From Paraburkholderia sp. (GTDB taxonomy: Bacteria > Pseudomonadota > Gammaproteobacteria > Burkholderiales > Burkholderiaceae): DNA of 64,000 nucleotides. Under the pieces are notes generated by a model. The model made no database searches. It was not told where the DNA came from and saw only the letters and a list, made by a program, of their open reading frames with translations. Location of the stretch: assembly GCF_028283785.1 (NCBI RefSeq), contig NZ_JAPWKB010000001.1, positions 30,348-94,347 of the forward strand, read 5' to 3'. Positions 27,817 to 37,633 of the stretch are shown here, one piece after another. The translations under genes were made by a program, and so were the position numbers. The number at the start of each line of letters is the position of its first letter. The first letter of the stretch is position 1.

Positions 27817-28086
27817 ATGCTGCAACAGGAAACGACTATCGTGAACAAGCTGGGCTTGCACGCACGCGCATCAGCGAAACTGACGCAACTTGCGGGCAAT
27901 TTTCAGTCTGAAATCTGGATGAGCCGCAATGGGCGGCGCATCAACGCAAAGAGCATCATGGGTGTGATGATGCTGGCGGCCGGCATCGGCAGTACCGTGG
28001 TGATCGAAACCGAAGGTGCGGACGAAAAGGACGCAATGGACGCTATCCTGAAGTTGATCGCGGACAAATTCGGCGAAGGACAGTAA
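27817..28086 (+). CDS. ptsH: Phosphocarrier protein HPr
   Basis: 89 residues from the ATG at 27817. The EI-phosphorylated histidine H15 is in NKLGLHARASAKL and the regulatory serine S46 in NAKSIMGVMMLAAG. The intact S46 site is compatible with an HPr kinase elsewhere in the genome, as in other Burkholderiales. It lies 56 bases after the EIIA gene. A strong terminator stands between it and ptsI. Confidence 0.96.
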   Translation: MLQQETTIVNKLGLHARASAKLTQLAGNFQSEIWMSRNGRRINAKSIMGVMMLAAGIGSTVVIETEGADEKDAMDAILKLIADKFGEGQ

Positions 28087-28115
28087 GCATGCTGCATGCT
28101 TGATGTTTGCACCCG

Positions 28116-28146
28116 AACGCCGCGGCTGACCCGCGGCGTTTTTTTT
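28116..28146 (+). terminator. Terminator between ptsH and ptsI
   Basis: A perfect 10-bp stem (AACGCCGCGG with CCGCGGCGTT) and a 5-base loop are followed by eight T residues. It lies 29 bases past ptsH, in the 234-base gap before ptsI. It should separate or attenuate transcription between the two genes. Confidence 0.88.
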
Positions 28147-28320
28147 CGCATGTCGGGCCATGACGATGAAAGCCTGTTCGAAGCGTGACGAAAGACAAAT
28201 CGTGCTGCGCCGCACACAGTTCCAGCACGCGTGAGAGCGCTGCGGAATTTATAATGACGATCTGCGTCTGAGAGCATTGCAGCGGTCCTCCGCGGCATTC
28301 CACAACTAGAGGAGGTGCGC

Positions 28321-30067
28321 GTGTCGTTCACGCTGCATGGAATTCCCGTGTCACGCGGTATCGCAATCGGGCGGGCGTATCTGATCGCTCCGGCTGCACT
28401 CGATGTTGACCACTATCTGATCGAGCCCACGCAAATCGAGGGCGAGATCGAGCGTTTCCGCTCGGCCCAGCAACGCGTGCACGAAGAGCTCGACGCGCTG
28501 CGCGCCGATCTCGCCGCCGACGCGCCGAGCGAAATGGGCGCGTTCATCAACGTGCATTCCATGATCCTGAACGACGCGATGCTGGTTCAGGAAACCATCG
28601 ACCTGATCCGCACGCGTCGCTACAACGTCGAATGGGCGTTGACCGAACAGCTCGAACGTTTGTCGCGCCATTTCGACGATATCGAAGACGAATATCTGCG
28701 CGAGCGCAAAGCCGACATCGAACAGGTCGTCGAACGGGTGCTTAAAGCGCTGGCGGGTGCATCGGTGTCGTTGCCGGCGAGCGCGCACGGCGCCTGCGAC
28801 GAAATGATCGTGGTCGCGCACGACATCGCGCCGGCCGACATGATGCAGTTCAAGACGCAAACCTTCCAGGGCTTCGTCACCGATCTCGGCGGACGCACGT
28901 CGCATACCGCGATCGTCGCGCGCAGTCTCGGCATTCCGGCGGCCGTTGGCGTGCAGCATGCGAGCGCACTGATCCGTCAGGACGATCTGATCATCGTCGA
29001 TGGCGACCACGGCATCGTGATCGTCGATCCCGCACCGATCGTCCTCGAAGAATATTCGTATCGTCAAAGCGAGAAAGCGCTCGAACAGCGCAAGCTGCAG
29101 CGTCTGAAGTTTTCGCCCACGCAGACACTCTGCGGCACGCGCATCGAGTTGTGCGCGAACATCGAATTGCCGGAAGACGCGGCGGCGGCGGTCGAGGCGG
29201 GCGCAACGGGCATCGGCCTGTTCCGCACCGAATTCCTGTTCATGAATCACAAGGACCGGCTGCCGGAAGAGGAAGAGCAGTTCGCCGCGTATCGTCGCGC
29301 GGTCGAATTGATGAACGGTTTGCCGGTGACGATCCGCACGATCGATGTCGGCGCGGACAAACCGCTCGATTCGATGAGTGGCGACGGTTACGAGACCGCG
29401 GCGAATCCGGCGCTAGGCTTGCGCGCGATCCGCTGGAGCCTGTCCGAGCCGCAGATGTTCCTGACGCAACTGCGCGCCATTTTGCGTGCATCGGCTTACG
29501 GCACGGTGAAGATCCTGATTCCGATGCTCGCGCACGCGCAGGAAATCGACCAGACGCTCGACCTGATTCAGGAAGCCAAGCGTCAACTCGACGATGCCGG
29601 GCTCGCATACGATCCGAACGTGCAGGTCGGCGCGATGATCGAGATTCCCGGCTGCGGCGATCGCGTTGCCGCTGTTTCTGAAGCGCCTGAACTTCCTGTC
29701 GATCGGCACCAACGATCTGATCCAGTACACGCTCGCGATCGACCGTGCGGATAACGCGGTCGCGCATCTGTACGATCCATTGCATCCGGCGGTGCTGCAT
29801 CTGATCGCGTTCACGCTGCGCGAGGCGAAGCGCGCGGGCGTACCGGTGTCGGTGTGCGGCGAAATGGCGGGTGATCCGTCGGTGACGCGTCTGCTGCTGG
29901 GGATGGGTCTGACCGAGTTTTCGATGCACCCGAGCCAGTTGCTGGTGGTGAAGCAGGAAGTGCTGCGCTCGCATCTGAAGACGCTGGAAAAGCCGGTCGC
30001 GGACGTGCTGGCGTCGTTCGAGCCGGAAGAAGTGCAGGCGGCGCTGAAGCGGGTGACGTCGGCTTGA
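28321..30067 (+). pseudogene. ptsI: ptsI, PTS enzyme I, with a one-base frameshift
   Basis: Enzyme I autophosphorylates from PEP and feeds HPr. The GTG at 28321 follows GAGGAGG with ideal spacing. The frame runs normally through the active H195 (GGRTSHTAIVARS) to GAMIEIP, then fails at CCC (29647-29649). Removing one C restores IPAAAIALPLFLKRLNFLSIG and the rest (TNDLIQYTLAIDRADNA, catalytic C512 in SVCGEMAGD), giving 581 residues, the family's usual length. As written, translation ends at 29754, without the PEP site cysteine. All other parts are intact, so this is either a recent mutation or a base-calling error in the C run. Confidence 0.9.
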
Positions 30068-30120
30068 TCTGAACGATCGCTGCTTGCGTGTCGCGCACGG
30101 CACGACACAGCGGAGCAATA

Positions 30121-30150
30121 AAAAAGGGCACAGCGCGCTGTGCCCTTTTT
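30121..30150. terminator. Bidirectional terminator between ptsI and the ThiF/MoeB gene
   Basis: A perfect palindrome AAAAAGGGCACAGCG and its complement ends in TTTTT on both strands. It separates convergent genes, 53 bases past the ptsI stop. Confidence 0.92.
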
Positions 30151-30171
30151 CTATTTCCGACCGACGTTTCG

Positions 30172-30930
30172 TCAATCGCGATGCGGCGTCCCGCACACCG
30201 CGCAATCCGGCTGTCGGCCGATGCGCATCGTGTTCCATTCCATCCGCAACGAGTCGAGCATCATCAGACGACCGACCAGCGGCGTACCGATGCCCGCAAT
30301 GACCCGCAGCGCCTCGGCCGCCTGCATCGCGCCGATGATGCCGACCGTCGGCGAAAACACGCCCATCGTCGAACATGCGACTTCCTCGAACGGTTGATCT
30401 TCGGGGAATACACACGCGTAACAGGGCGATGCGTCGTCGCGGAAATCGAAGGTGCTGATCTGGCCGTCGAAGCGCAACGCCGCGCCCGACACCAGCGGCA
30501 CGTGCGCGGCGACGCACGCGCGGTTGATCGCATGCCGCGTCGCGAAGTTATCCGTGCAATCGAGGACGACGCTCGCGGACGGCACGTTCGCCGCCAGCCA
30601 CGCATCGTCGACGCGTTCGGCGATGGCATCGACGCGAACGTCCGGGTTCAACTGCGCAATCGTGTCGCGACCCGATTCGACCTTCGGCCGTCCCACCGAC
30701 GCCGTCACGTGAAGGATCTGGCGTTGCAGATTGGTCAGATCGACGGTATCCGCGTCCACCAGCGTCAAACGGCCGACACCTGCCGCCGCCAGATACATCG
30801 CCGCCGGCGAGCCGAGGCCGCCCGCGCCGATTACGATCGCGTGCGCGTCGAGAAAACGCTGCTGCGCCTCGATACCGAGTTCATCGACCAGAATGTGGCG
30901 GGAATAACGGAGAAGTTGTTCGTCGTTCAT
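30172..30930 (-). CDS. moeB: ThiF/MoeB/HesA-family adenylyltransferase
   Basis: 252 residues from the ATG at 30930 (MNDEQLLRYSRHILVDELG); the upstream extension is not conserved. It activates the C-terminal glycine of a sulfur-carrier protein (MoaD or ThiS). The ATP loop is IVIGAGGLGSPAAMYLAAAGVG, the catalytic region DNFATRHAINRAC, and zinc ligands are in CYACVFPED and CAVCGTP. No rhodanese domain is attached. The length fits MoeB/ThiF; which carrier it serves cannot be told here. A ctp protease gene lies just upstream on the same strand. Confidence 0.88.
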   Translation of the reverse strand: MNDEQLLRYSRHILVDELGIEAQQRFLDAHAIVIGAGGLGSPAAMYLAAAGVGRLTLVDADTVDLTNLQRQILHVTASVGRPKVESGRDTIAQLNPDVRVDAIAERVDDAWLAANVPSASVVLDCTDNFATRHAINRACVAAHVPLVSGAALRFDGQISTFDFRDDASPCYACVFPEDQPFEEVACSTMGVFSPTVGIIGAMQAAEALRVIAGIGTPLVGRLMMLDSLRMEWNTMRIGRQPDCAVCGTPHRD

Positions 30931-31091
30931 GGCGGAGAGGGCGCTGGATCTGGTTATTTTAGTCGCGCGGAGAAAGACGGTACGGCGGAGGGTGTTGAAA
31001 AGCGATGCTGCGGAATCTTGGGAGTCGTGTCGTCGCGGCGAGCGCCGCGACGACACGTTCAGGCTGAATCAGCCCGGTTCAGGCAAAAGGC

Positions 31092-32678
31092 TTACTTGCC
31101 TTGCGTAGCCGGCGCCGACGCCGGCACCGCGCCCGATGCACCCGGAACCGGCTGCGTCGGCTTGACGGCGACCGGAGCGGAAGCGGACTGCTCCGGCTTG
31201 TTCTGCGCGAGACGGCGCTCGCTCAGCGACTTCGATTCCTGCACCGGCTTGCCTTCGAGCTTGTTCAGCGCTTGCGCCAGCATGAAGTCGTCGGTCGAAC
31301 CGAACTCGACCGGCTTGCGTTCACGATCCTTCTGACGCTGTTCCGGCGTCTTCTTGTCGTTCTGCTCTTCGAGCAGGCGCAGTTGCTCCATGCGATCCGA
31401 TTCGCGCTGTTCGGCTTCCTTCTTCTCGTTCGGATCCTGCGTGTTCGCAAGGTGGTTCGAGTAGTCGACTTCGCGCGTGACGAGTGCGTCGTCAGGATCG
31501 CCATCGGCGTATTGATCGACCGCGACATCAGGACGGATGCCCTTGTTCTGGATCGAACGGCCGCTCGGCGTGTAGTAGTAAGCGGTGGTCAGACGCAGCG
31601 CGGTGTCTGCGGTCATCGGACGAACCGTTTGCACCGAACCCTTGCCGAACGTGGTCTTGCCCAGCAGGATCGCGCGATGCTGATCCTGCAATGCGCCTGC
31701 CACGATTTCCGATGCCGACGCGGAGTACGCGTTGGTCAGCACGATCATCGGCACGGTCTTGAAGATCGCCGGCAGGCCCTTCAGCGGATCGCCGTCGAAG
31801 GATTGCAAACGATAGTTATCGTAGGTGTCGCGATAGACCTGCTTCGAGTCGGGGATCTGGCCGTTGGTGGACACGACGACCGAATCCGGCGGCAGGAACG
31901 CGCCCGCCACACCGACCGCGCTTTGCAGCAGACCGCCGCCATTGTTACGCAGATCGAGCACGAGGCCCTTCAGGTTCGGCTGCTGACGCGCGATGTCCTG
32001 CAGCTTGGCTGCGAGATCCGGCGTAGTGCGTTCCTGGAAGCTCGTGATGCGGATATAGCCGTAGCCCGGCGCGAGAATCTTCATCTTCACGCTCTGGACC
32101 TTGATGATCGCACGCGTCACCGTCAGCGGGAACGTGCGGTCGTCGGTCTTGCGGAAGATGGTGAGCGTGACCTTGGTGCCCGGATCGCCGCGCATCTGCT
32201 TGACGGCCTGGTCGAGCGTCATGCCGCGAACCGGCTTGTCGTTGATACGCGTGATCAGGTCGCCCGAACGGATGCCCGCGCGGAACGCCGGTGTGTCTTC
32301 GATCGGCGAGATCACCTTGATCAAGCCGTCTTCCGACGAAATCTCAATGCCGAGGCCTGCGAAACGACCCTTGGTCTGTTCCTGCAATTCCTGGTAGTCG
32401 GTCTTGTCGAGGTACGACGAGTGCGGATCGAGGCTCGACACCATGCCCTTGATCGCGGCGGTGAGCAGCTTCTTGTCGTCGACCGGTTCGACGTACTCGT
32501 GCTTGATCTGACCGAAAACTTCGGCGAACAGGCGGAGCTGGTCGAGGGGGAGCGGTGCGGCGGTGGCGGATGCTGCGCTGGCGGGTTGCTGGGCCGAGGC
32601 GGAAAGTTGCAGGGTTGCAAATACGCCGGTGGCAAGGCCCGCGGCGATCAGGCCGATATTTTTCAGGTTCTTTCGCAT
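31092..32678 (-). CDS. ctpA: C-terminal processing protease (S41A), periplasmic
   Basis: 528 residues. A signal/anchor helix lies at 10-30 (IGLIAAGLATGVFATLQLSASA). A PDZ domain follows at about 90-180 (SPIEDTPAFRAGIRSGDLITRIN), then the tail-specific protease core with serine in NAYSASASEIVAGAL and lysine in LLGKTTFGKGSVQTVRP. A Gln/Lys/Glu-rich, probably disordered tail of about 100 residues ends the protein. CtpA enzymes trim periplasmic proteins and peptidoglycan hydrolases. It is upstream of moeB on the same strand and downstream of gpmA. Confidence 0.94.
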   Translation of the reverse strand: MRKNLKNIGLIAAGLATGVFATLQLSASAQQPASAASATAAPLPLDQLRLFAEVFGQIKHEYVEPVDDKKLLTAAIKGMVSSLDPHSSYLDKTDYQELQEQTKGRFAGLGIEISSEDGLIKVISPIEDTPAFRAGIRSGDLITRINDKPVRGMTLDQAVKQMRGDPGTKVTLTIFRKTDDRTFPLTVTRAIIKVQSVKMKILAPGYGYIRITSFQERTTPDLAAKLQDIARQQPNLKGLVLDLRNNGGGLLQSAVGVAGAFLPPDSVVVSTNGQIPDSKQVYRDTYDNYRLQSFDGDPLKGLPAIFKTVPMIVLTNAYSASASEIVAGALQDQHRAILLGKTTFGKGSVQTVRPMTADTALRLTTAYYYTPSGRSIQNKGIRPDVAVDQYADGDPDDALVTREVDYSNHLANTQDPNEKKEAEQRESDRMEQLRLLEEQNDKKTPEQRQKDRERKPVEFGSTDDFMLAQALNKLEGKPVQESKSLSERRLAQNKPEQSASAPVAVKPTQPVPGASGAVPASAPATQGK

Positions 32679-33041
32679 AGAGTCTGTTGCGGTCGGAAGC
32701 GCGTGGCAGCGTCAAAGAGAAGGGGACGGACAAGTATAACTGCACACCCGTCAAGACTGTGCGCACACAGGGTAATCGCCATTCGACCGTCCGAAGGCTT
32801 GTGGGTTCTGCGTTTGCGCGATGCGCAAACAAAGTGACCGGTGATCACGCGGCGGCGACAGCACGCGGTCGGACGCGGTGACCCGATGCCGGAGCAGTGT
32901 AGGCCTGCGCGATGGCTGGCGTGTGGCGCCGAGGTGGCCCCAGCGTGGCAGCGAGATGGCGCGCCGGTGGCGCAACGGCTCGCGGCGCACGCGAACCGGC
33001 ATGCCGGGCGGAAACGGACGAACCAGAAACGGAAACGGAAA

Positions 33042-33073
33042 CGGCCGCCCGCGTGCTTGCACGCGGGCGGCCG
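33042..33073 (-). terminator. Terminator after gpmA
   Basis: A perfect 13-bp stem (CGGCCGCCCGCGT, loop GCTTGC, complement) lies 64 bases past the gpmA stop on the minus strand, followed in that direction by a T-rich run with the repeated unit TTTCCG. The rest of the 458-base gap 32679-33136 has no supported gene and must contain the ctpA promoter near its left end. Confidence 0.7.
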
Positions 33074-33136
33074 CTCTTGTGTGGCATTGCGTGGCGCAGA
33101 CCGGCGCGGTTCAGCGCCGGTCGCGCCCGCAGGCGA

Positions 33137-33883
33137 TCAGCCTGCCTTGCCCTGTTTGGCGACAGCGGCTTGCGCGGCCGCGATCGCGTCCTGGTCGCCG
33201 AGGTAGTAGTGCTTGATCGGCTTCAGGTTTTCGTCGAGTTCGTAGACGAGCGGCACGCCGTTCGGAATGTTCAGCCCGACGATGTCGTTGTCGGAAATAC
33301 CGTCCAGATACTTGATCAGCGCGCGCAGCGAGTTGCCGTGCGCGGCGATCAGCACCTTGCGGCCCGACTTGACGGCGGGCGCGATCGACTCGTTCCACAT
33401 CGGCAGCACGCGCGCGACGGTGTCTTTCAGACACTCGGTGAGCGGCAGCTCGGCACGCGGCACCTTCGCGTAGCGCGGATCGTTGTAGGCGGTGCGGTCG
33501 TCGGACGGATCGAGCGCGGGCGGCGGCGTGTCATAGCTGCGACGCCATACGAGCACCTGTTCGTCACCGTATTTCGCGGCGGTTTCGGCCTTGTTCAGAC
33601 CCGACAGCGCGCCGTAATGGCGCTCGTTCAGACGCCACGAATGCACCACCGGCAGATACATCAGATCCATCTGGTCCTGCACGTGCCACAGCGTGCGGAT
33701 CGCGCGCTTGAGCACGGACGTGTACGCGATATCGAACGTGAAGCCCGATTCCTTCAGCAGCACGCCAGCCTGCTGCGCTTCACGGTTGCCCTGTTCGGTC
33801 AGGTCGACATCGACCCAGCCGGTGAAGCGGTTTTCCTTGTTCCACGTCGATTCGCCGTGGCGGATGAGAACGAGTTTGTACAT
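33137..33883 (-). CDS. gpmA: 2,3-bisphosphoglycerate-dependent phosphoglycerate mutase
   Basis: 248 residues, the exact size of dPGM. The phosphorylated histidine is H9 in [18 protein letters not shown], and the second catalytic histidine lies in [19 protein letters not shown]. The glycolytic signature [18 protein letters not shown] is complete. It interconverts 3- and 2-phosphoglycerate. It is divergent from the rhodanese gene across 138 bases and ends before a strong terminator. Confidence 0.97.
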   Translation of the reverse strand: MYKLVLIRHGESTWNKENRFTGWVDVDLTEQGNREAQQAGVLLKESGFTFDIAYTSVLKRAIRTLWHVQDQMDLMYLPVVHSWRLNERHYGALSGLNKAETAAKYGDEQVLVWRRSYDTPPPALDPSDDRTAYNDPRYAKVPRAELPLTECLKDTVARVLPMWNESIAPAVKSGRKVLIAAHGNSLRALIKYLDGISDNDIVGLNIPNGVPLVYELDENLKPIKHYYLGDQDAIAAAQAAVAKQGKAG

Positions 33884-34021
33884 GAGGATGCCGGTCGGTA
33901 GTAAGGAAGCGGTAAAGCGATCGTCGCACGTGCAAACGGTGCGCCGCCATCGCGTCAGACGGTTATTTTATAATGGGTGCATCATCCCTTTCCGATTTCT
34001 CTCTTTTTCGGCGGCTTATCC

Positions 34022-34447
34022 GTGAAGTTCTTCACCGATTACATCAACCTTGTACTCATCGCGATCGTCCTCATCTCTGGTGGGTTGCTCCTGTGGCCGA
34101 CCATCAGCCGCCGCGGCCGTGGCGGGCTTTCCGCCGCCGCCGCCACGCAGCTGATCAACCGGCGCAATGCCGCTGTCATCGACCTGCGCCCGTCAGCCGA
34201 CTTCGCGAAGGGTCACCTGCCGGCGGCACGGCATCTCGAGTTTGCCGAATTGCAGGCGAAAGTCGCGCAACTCGTCAAGAACAAGAGCAACCCGGTGCTG
34301 CTGGTCTGCCAGACCGGCCAGCAGTCGAACAAGGCCGCGCGTATCGTGCAGGATGCAGGTTACGCGGAAGTCCACGTTCTCGAAGGCGGTGTCGATGCCT
34401 GGCAGAAAGCGGGAATGCCGGTCGTGAAACAAGGAGCAGCGAAGTGA
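34022..34447 (+). CDS. Rhodanese-like domain protein, membrane anchored
   Basis: 141 residues from the GTG at 34022 (VKFFTDYINLVLIAIVLISGG). One N-terminal helix (about 8-26) precedes a single rhodanese domain with NRRNAAVIDLRPSADFAKGHLPAA and the active-site loop LLVCQTGQQSNKAA with its cysteine. This matches the YibN-type protein encoded beside grxC and secB in many proteobacteria. The stop overlaps the GTG of grxC (GTGA), so translation is coupled. Confidence 0.9.
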   Translation: MKFFTDYINLVLIAIVLISGGLLLWPTISRRGRGGLSAAAATQLINRRNAAVIDLRPSADFAKGHLPAARHLEFAELQAKVAQLVKNKSNPVLLVCQTGQQSNKAARIVQDAGYAEVHVLEGGVDAWQKAGMPVVKQGAAK

Positions 34448-34704
34448 ACAAAGTGATCATGTACAGCACGCAGGTGTGCCCGTATTGCCAGATGGCCGAA
34501 CGTCTTTTAAAGTCGCGCGGCGTCGAGCACGTTGAAAAGGTGCTGATCGACAAAGACCCGGCGCGTCGTGAAGAAATGATGACTCGCACGGGTCGTCGCA
34601 CGGTGCCGCAGGTGTTCATCGGCGAGACGCACGTCGGCGGTTACGATGATCTCTCCGCGCTGGATCGCGCGGGCGGTCTGATGCCGTTGCTGGACGCTGC
34701 CTGA
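34444..34704 (+). CDS. grxC: Glutaredoxin 3
   Basis: 86 residues from the GTG at 34444, overlapping the upstream stop. The redox motif is C12-P-Y-C15 (STQVCPYCQMAERLL), with the glutathione-binding TVPQVFIGETHVGGYDDL. It is a GSH-dependent dithiol glutaredoxin; the glutathione synthesis genes are elsewhere in the same window. secB follows after 169 bases. Confidence 0.96.
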   Translation: MNKVIMYSTQVCPYCQMAERLLKSRGVEHVEKVLIDKDPARREEMMTRTGRRTVPQVFIGETHVGGYDDLSALDRAGGLMPLLDAA

Positions 34705-34873
34705 TCGGGGTCGGGCAACGCTGGCGCTACCTTCGAATAAAGTAGAAAGTACGCAGACGGTATGCAGCAACAAGCCGGTACGCAGCCGTTCGGCCTGATG
34801 GCGGGCGGCGCGTATCGCATCGTTGGGCGGTCCAATGTCCGCCTTATTGAACACAATTAGGAATTATCCAATC

Positions 34874-35350
34874 ATGTCCGACCAGAATGACCAGCCGTTC
34901 TTCAACATTCAGCGCATCTACCTGAAGGACATGTCGCTCGAGCAGCCGAATTCGCCGGCTATTTTCCTCGAGCAGGAAATGCCGTCGGTGGAAGTCGAAG
35001 TGGACGTGAAGGCCGAGCGCCTCGCCGACACCGTGTTCGAAATCCTCGTGACCGGTACGGTGACGGCAAAGGTGTCGGACAAGGTTGCGTTCCTGATCGA
35101 AGCCAAGCAAGCCGGCATTTTCGACATCCGCAACATCCCGGCCGAGCAGATCGACCCGCTGGTCGGCATCGCGTGCCCGACCATTCTGTTCCCGTATCTG
35201 CGTTCGAACATCGCCGACGCAATCACGCGCGCCGGTTTCCCGCCGATCCACCTCGCTGAAATCAACTTCCAGGCGCTGTACGAGCAACGTCTCGCGCAGA
35301 TCGCCTCGCAGGAAGGCGGCGCGGCGACGACCAACGGCACCACGCACTAA
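34874..35350 (+). CDS. secB: Protein-export chaperone SecB
   Basis: 158 residues from the ATG at 34874. Family motifs: [55 protein letters not shown] and [17 protein letters not shown] [17 protein letters not shown]. It keeps preproteins unfolded and delivers them to SecA. The rhodanese-grxC-secB-gpsA order is widely conserved in proteobacteria. Confidence 0.97.
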   Translation: MSDQNDQPFFNIQRIYLKDMSLEQPNSPAIFLEQEMPSVEVEVDVKAERLADTVFEILVTGTVTAKVSDKVAFLIEAKQAGIFDIRNIPAEQIDPLVGIACPTILFPYLRSNIADAITRAGFPPIHLAEINFQALYEQRLAQIASQEGGAATTNGTTH

Positions 35351-35370
35351 GGTCGCCGACGGTGCCGGGT

Positions 35371-36369
35371 ATGAAGGTCTCCGTCCTTGGCGCCGGTGCT
35401 TGGGGCACCGCTCTCGCCGGCCATCTGGCCGCGCGTCACGATACGGTGCTGTGGGCGCGCGACAGCGCGCTCGTCGCCGAACTCTCCGCTTCGCAGCAAA
35501 ACGCCCGCTATCTGGCGGGCGTGGCGTTGCCGGCCGCGCTCCGTTACGAAGCCGATCTCCTCACCGCGCTCGACCACGCTTCGGCGGACGACGCGTTGTG
35601 CGTGATCGCCACGCCGGTCGCCGGGTTGCGCGGCATGCTGCGCACCATGCGCGACGCCGGTCGCACGCCGGCGCATATCGTGTGGCTGTGCAAGGGTTTC
35701 GACGCCGATTCGCAGTTGCTGCCGCATCAGGTGGTCGCGGCCGAACTCGGCGGGCATGCCAGCAACGGCGTGCTGTCGGGTCCGAGCTTCGCGCGTGAAG
35801 TCGGGCAGGGCTTGCCGGTCGCGCTGACCGTCGCCAGTGCATCGGCGGCGTGTCGCGAGCGCACGGTCGAGGCGTTCCATCACGGCGCCATGCGCATCTA
35901 CACCGGCGACGACGTCGTCGGGGTCGAAGTGGGCGGCGCGGTGAAGAACGTGCTGGCCATCGCCACGGGCATCGCCGACGGCCTCGGCCTCGGTCTGAAC
36001 GCGCGCGCGGCGCTGATCACGCGCGGGCTGGCGGAAATGTCGCGCCTCGGCGTGACGCTTGGCGGCCGTGCTGAAACGTTCACCGGGCTGACCGGTCTCG
36101 GCGATCTGATCCTGACGGCCACCGGTGACCTGTCGCGCAACCGGACGGTCGGCATGCAACTCGCCACCGGCCGCACGCTCGACGACATTCTCGCCGCGCT
36201 CGGTCATGTCGCCGAAGGCGTGCGTTGCGCGCGGGCGGTGCTGGCCATCGCCGACGCGCACGGGATCGAAATGCCGATCACGCAAGCGGTCTGCGACGTG
36301 CTGTTCAGCGGCGTCGCCCCGCGCGATGCGGTCAGTGCGCTGCTGCGTCGCGATTCGAAAGCGGAATAA
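35371..36369 (+). CDS. gpsA: NAD(P)+-dependent glycerol-3-phosphate dehydrogenase
   Basis: 332 residues from the ATG at 35371 ([20 protein letters not shown]); a GTG at 35362 adds three residues. It reduces dihydroxyacetone phosphate to sn-glycerol-3-phosphate for phospholipid synthesis. The Rossmann motif GAGAWGTAL, the lysine-containing [20 protein letters not shown] and the substrate segment [19 protein letters not shown] are all present. It starts 20 bases after secB and ends before a clear terminator. Confidence 0.97.
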   Translation: MKVSVLGAGAWGTALAGHLAARHDTVLWARDSALVAELSASQQNARYLAGVALPAALRYEADLLTALDHASADDALCVIATPVAGLRGMLRTMRDAGRTPAHIVWLCKGFDADSQLLPHQVVAAELGGHASNGVLSGPSFAREVGQGLPVALTVASASAACRERTVEAFHHGAMRIYTGDDVVGVEVGGAVKNVLAIATGIADGLGLGLNARAALITRGLAEMSRLGVTLGGRAETFTGLTGLGDLILTATGDLSRNRTVGMQLATGRTLDDILAALGHVAEGVRCARAVLAIADAHGIEMPITQAVCDVLFSGVAPRDAVSALLRRDSKAE

Positions 36370-36416
36370 CGCGGCGACAGGCGCACGAACCACGCGCCAT
36401 CAATGCGCGAACGACC

Positions 36417-36443
36417 AACGGCCCGGATTCTCCGGGCCGTTTT
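36417..36443 (+). terminator. Terminator after gpsA
   Basis: A 10-bp stem AACGGCCCGG/CCGGGCCGTT with an ATTCT loop is followed by TTTTC, 47 bases past the gpsA stop. It closes the grxC-secB-gpsA unit. Confidence 0.9.
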
Positions 36444-36580
36444 CACATCTGCAATCCTCGGTGGGAATACGCGCGCCGCAACGTTCGAACGTTCGCGGAA
36501 CGGCAGTTGCGCGCCGTTGTCCACACCATACCGGCCGCGCCCGACCGGCGACGTGTGTGCTTCGACCCGCGGAGGTTTCC

Positions 36581-37114
36581 ATGCTCAAGACCGGACACGC
36601 GACGCTCGACGCGCGCGTTGTGGACATCACCACACTCGCGCTCGACGCGATCGTCAACGCGGCGAATACGTCGTTGCTGGGCGGCGGTGGCGTGGATGGC
36701 GCGATTCATCGTGCGGCGGGGCGGGAATTGCTGCGCGAGTGCGAAACGCTCGGCGGCTGTCAAACCGGCGACGCGAGACTCACCGGCGGCTACCGCTTGC
36801 CCGCCAGACACGTGATCCACACCGTCGGACCGGTGTGGAACGGCGGCGGACATGGCGAGCGCGCGTTGCTCGCGTCATGTTACCGGCGCTCGGTGGAAGT
36901 CGCGCAGCAAGCCGGTTGCGCGGGGATCGCGTTTCCGGCGATCAGTTGCGGCGTCTACCGTTTTCCGCCCGATGACGCCGTGCGTATCGCGGTCGCGACG
37001 GTGATCGACACGTTACCGTCCGCACCCGCCGTCACGCAGGTCATTTTTGCCTGTTTCGACGACGCGATGCTCGCGCGGTACGAAGCCGAACTCGGCCGTC
37101 TGCGCAAAACCTGA
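36581..37114 (+). CDS. Macro-domain O-acetyl-ADP-ribose deacetylase (YmdB-like)
   Basis: 177 residues from the ATG at 36581, preceded by GGAGG. The macro-domain loop [26 protein letters not shown] binds ADP-ribose, and [11 protein letters not shown] is the second conserved loop ([12 protein letters not shown]). The family removes acetyl or ADP-ribose groups. No DarT-like toxin or sirtuin gene is adjacent, so it is probably the housekeeping YmdB type. Confidence 0.93.
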   Translation: MLKTGHATLDARVVDITTLALDAIVNAANTSLLGGGGVDGAIHRAAGRELLRECETLGGCQTGDARLTGGYRLPARHVIHTVGPVWNGGGHGERALLASCYRRSVEVAQQAGCAGIAFPAISCGVYRFPPDDAVRIAVATVIDTLPSAPAVTQVIFACFDDAMLARYEAELGRLRKT

Positions 37115-37143
37115 GCAGAACGCGAGCAGAGCGCGAGCGCCGA

Positions 37144-37614
37144 TCAGGCGCCGCCGTCGAAGCCGGACTGGCGCCATGCTTCGAACACGACCACCGCAAC
37201 CGTATTGGACAAATTCAGGCTGCGATTGCCGGGCCGCATCGGCAGGCGCACGCGCTGTTCGTTCGCAAAGCGATTCAGCACGTCGTCGGACAGGCCGCGC
37301 GTTTCCGCGCCGAACACGAACCAGTCGCCGGACTGAAACGCGTGATCGTGAAAGCGTCCGGAACCGCGCGTGGTGAACGCGAACATCCGCGTCGGATCGG
37401 GCGTTTCTTTCGCGACGAACGCGTCCCAGTCCTTGTGGACCTGCATTTCGGCGTACTCGTGATAATCGAGACCGGCGCGACGCATGCGCGCGTCGTCGAG
37501 CGGAAAGCCGAGTGGCTCGATCAGGTGCAAACGTGCGCCGGTATTGGCGCACAGGCGAATCACATTGCCGGTGTTCGGCGGAATTTCCGGCTCGACGAGC
37601 ACGACGTTGAACAT
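37144..37614 (-). CDS. trmL: tRNA (cytidine(34)-2'-O)-methyltransferase
   Basis: 156 residues, a minimal SPOUT methyltransferase without an extra RNA domain. Markers are the N-terminal FNVVLVEPEIPPNTGNVIRLCANTGA, the knot sequences FGAETRGLSDDVL and RLPMRPGNRSLNLSNTVAVVVFEAWRQ. It modifies the wobble base of tRNA-Leu isoacceptors. It is downstream of comF on the same strand, 19 bases apart. Confidence 0.95.
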   Translation of the reverse strand: MFNVVLVEPEIPPNTGNVIRLCANTGARLHLIEPLGFPLDDARMRRAGLDYHEYAEMQVHKDWDAFVAKETPDPTRMFAFTTRGSGRFHDHAFQSGDWFVFGAETRGLSDDVLNRFANEQRVRLPMRPGNRSLNLSNTVAVVVFEAWRQSGFDGGA

Positions 37615-37633
37615 GGTGTAAGTCTGGTGAGAA

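Noticed and set aside
29640..29700. Programmed frameshifting in ptsI
   Set aside because: CCCGG is not a known slippery heptamer in context, and no stimulatory structure is evident. A random indel or sequencing error in a C run is simpler.
36581..37114. Macro-domain protein as antitoxin of a DarTG-like system
   Set aside because: No DarT-like ADP-ribosyltransferase is adjacent: the neighbours are gpsA and trmL.
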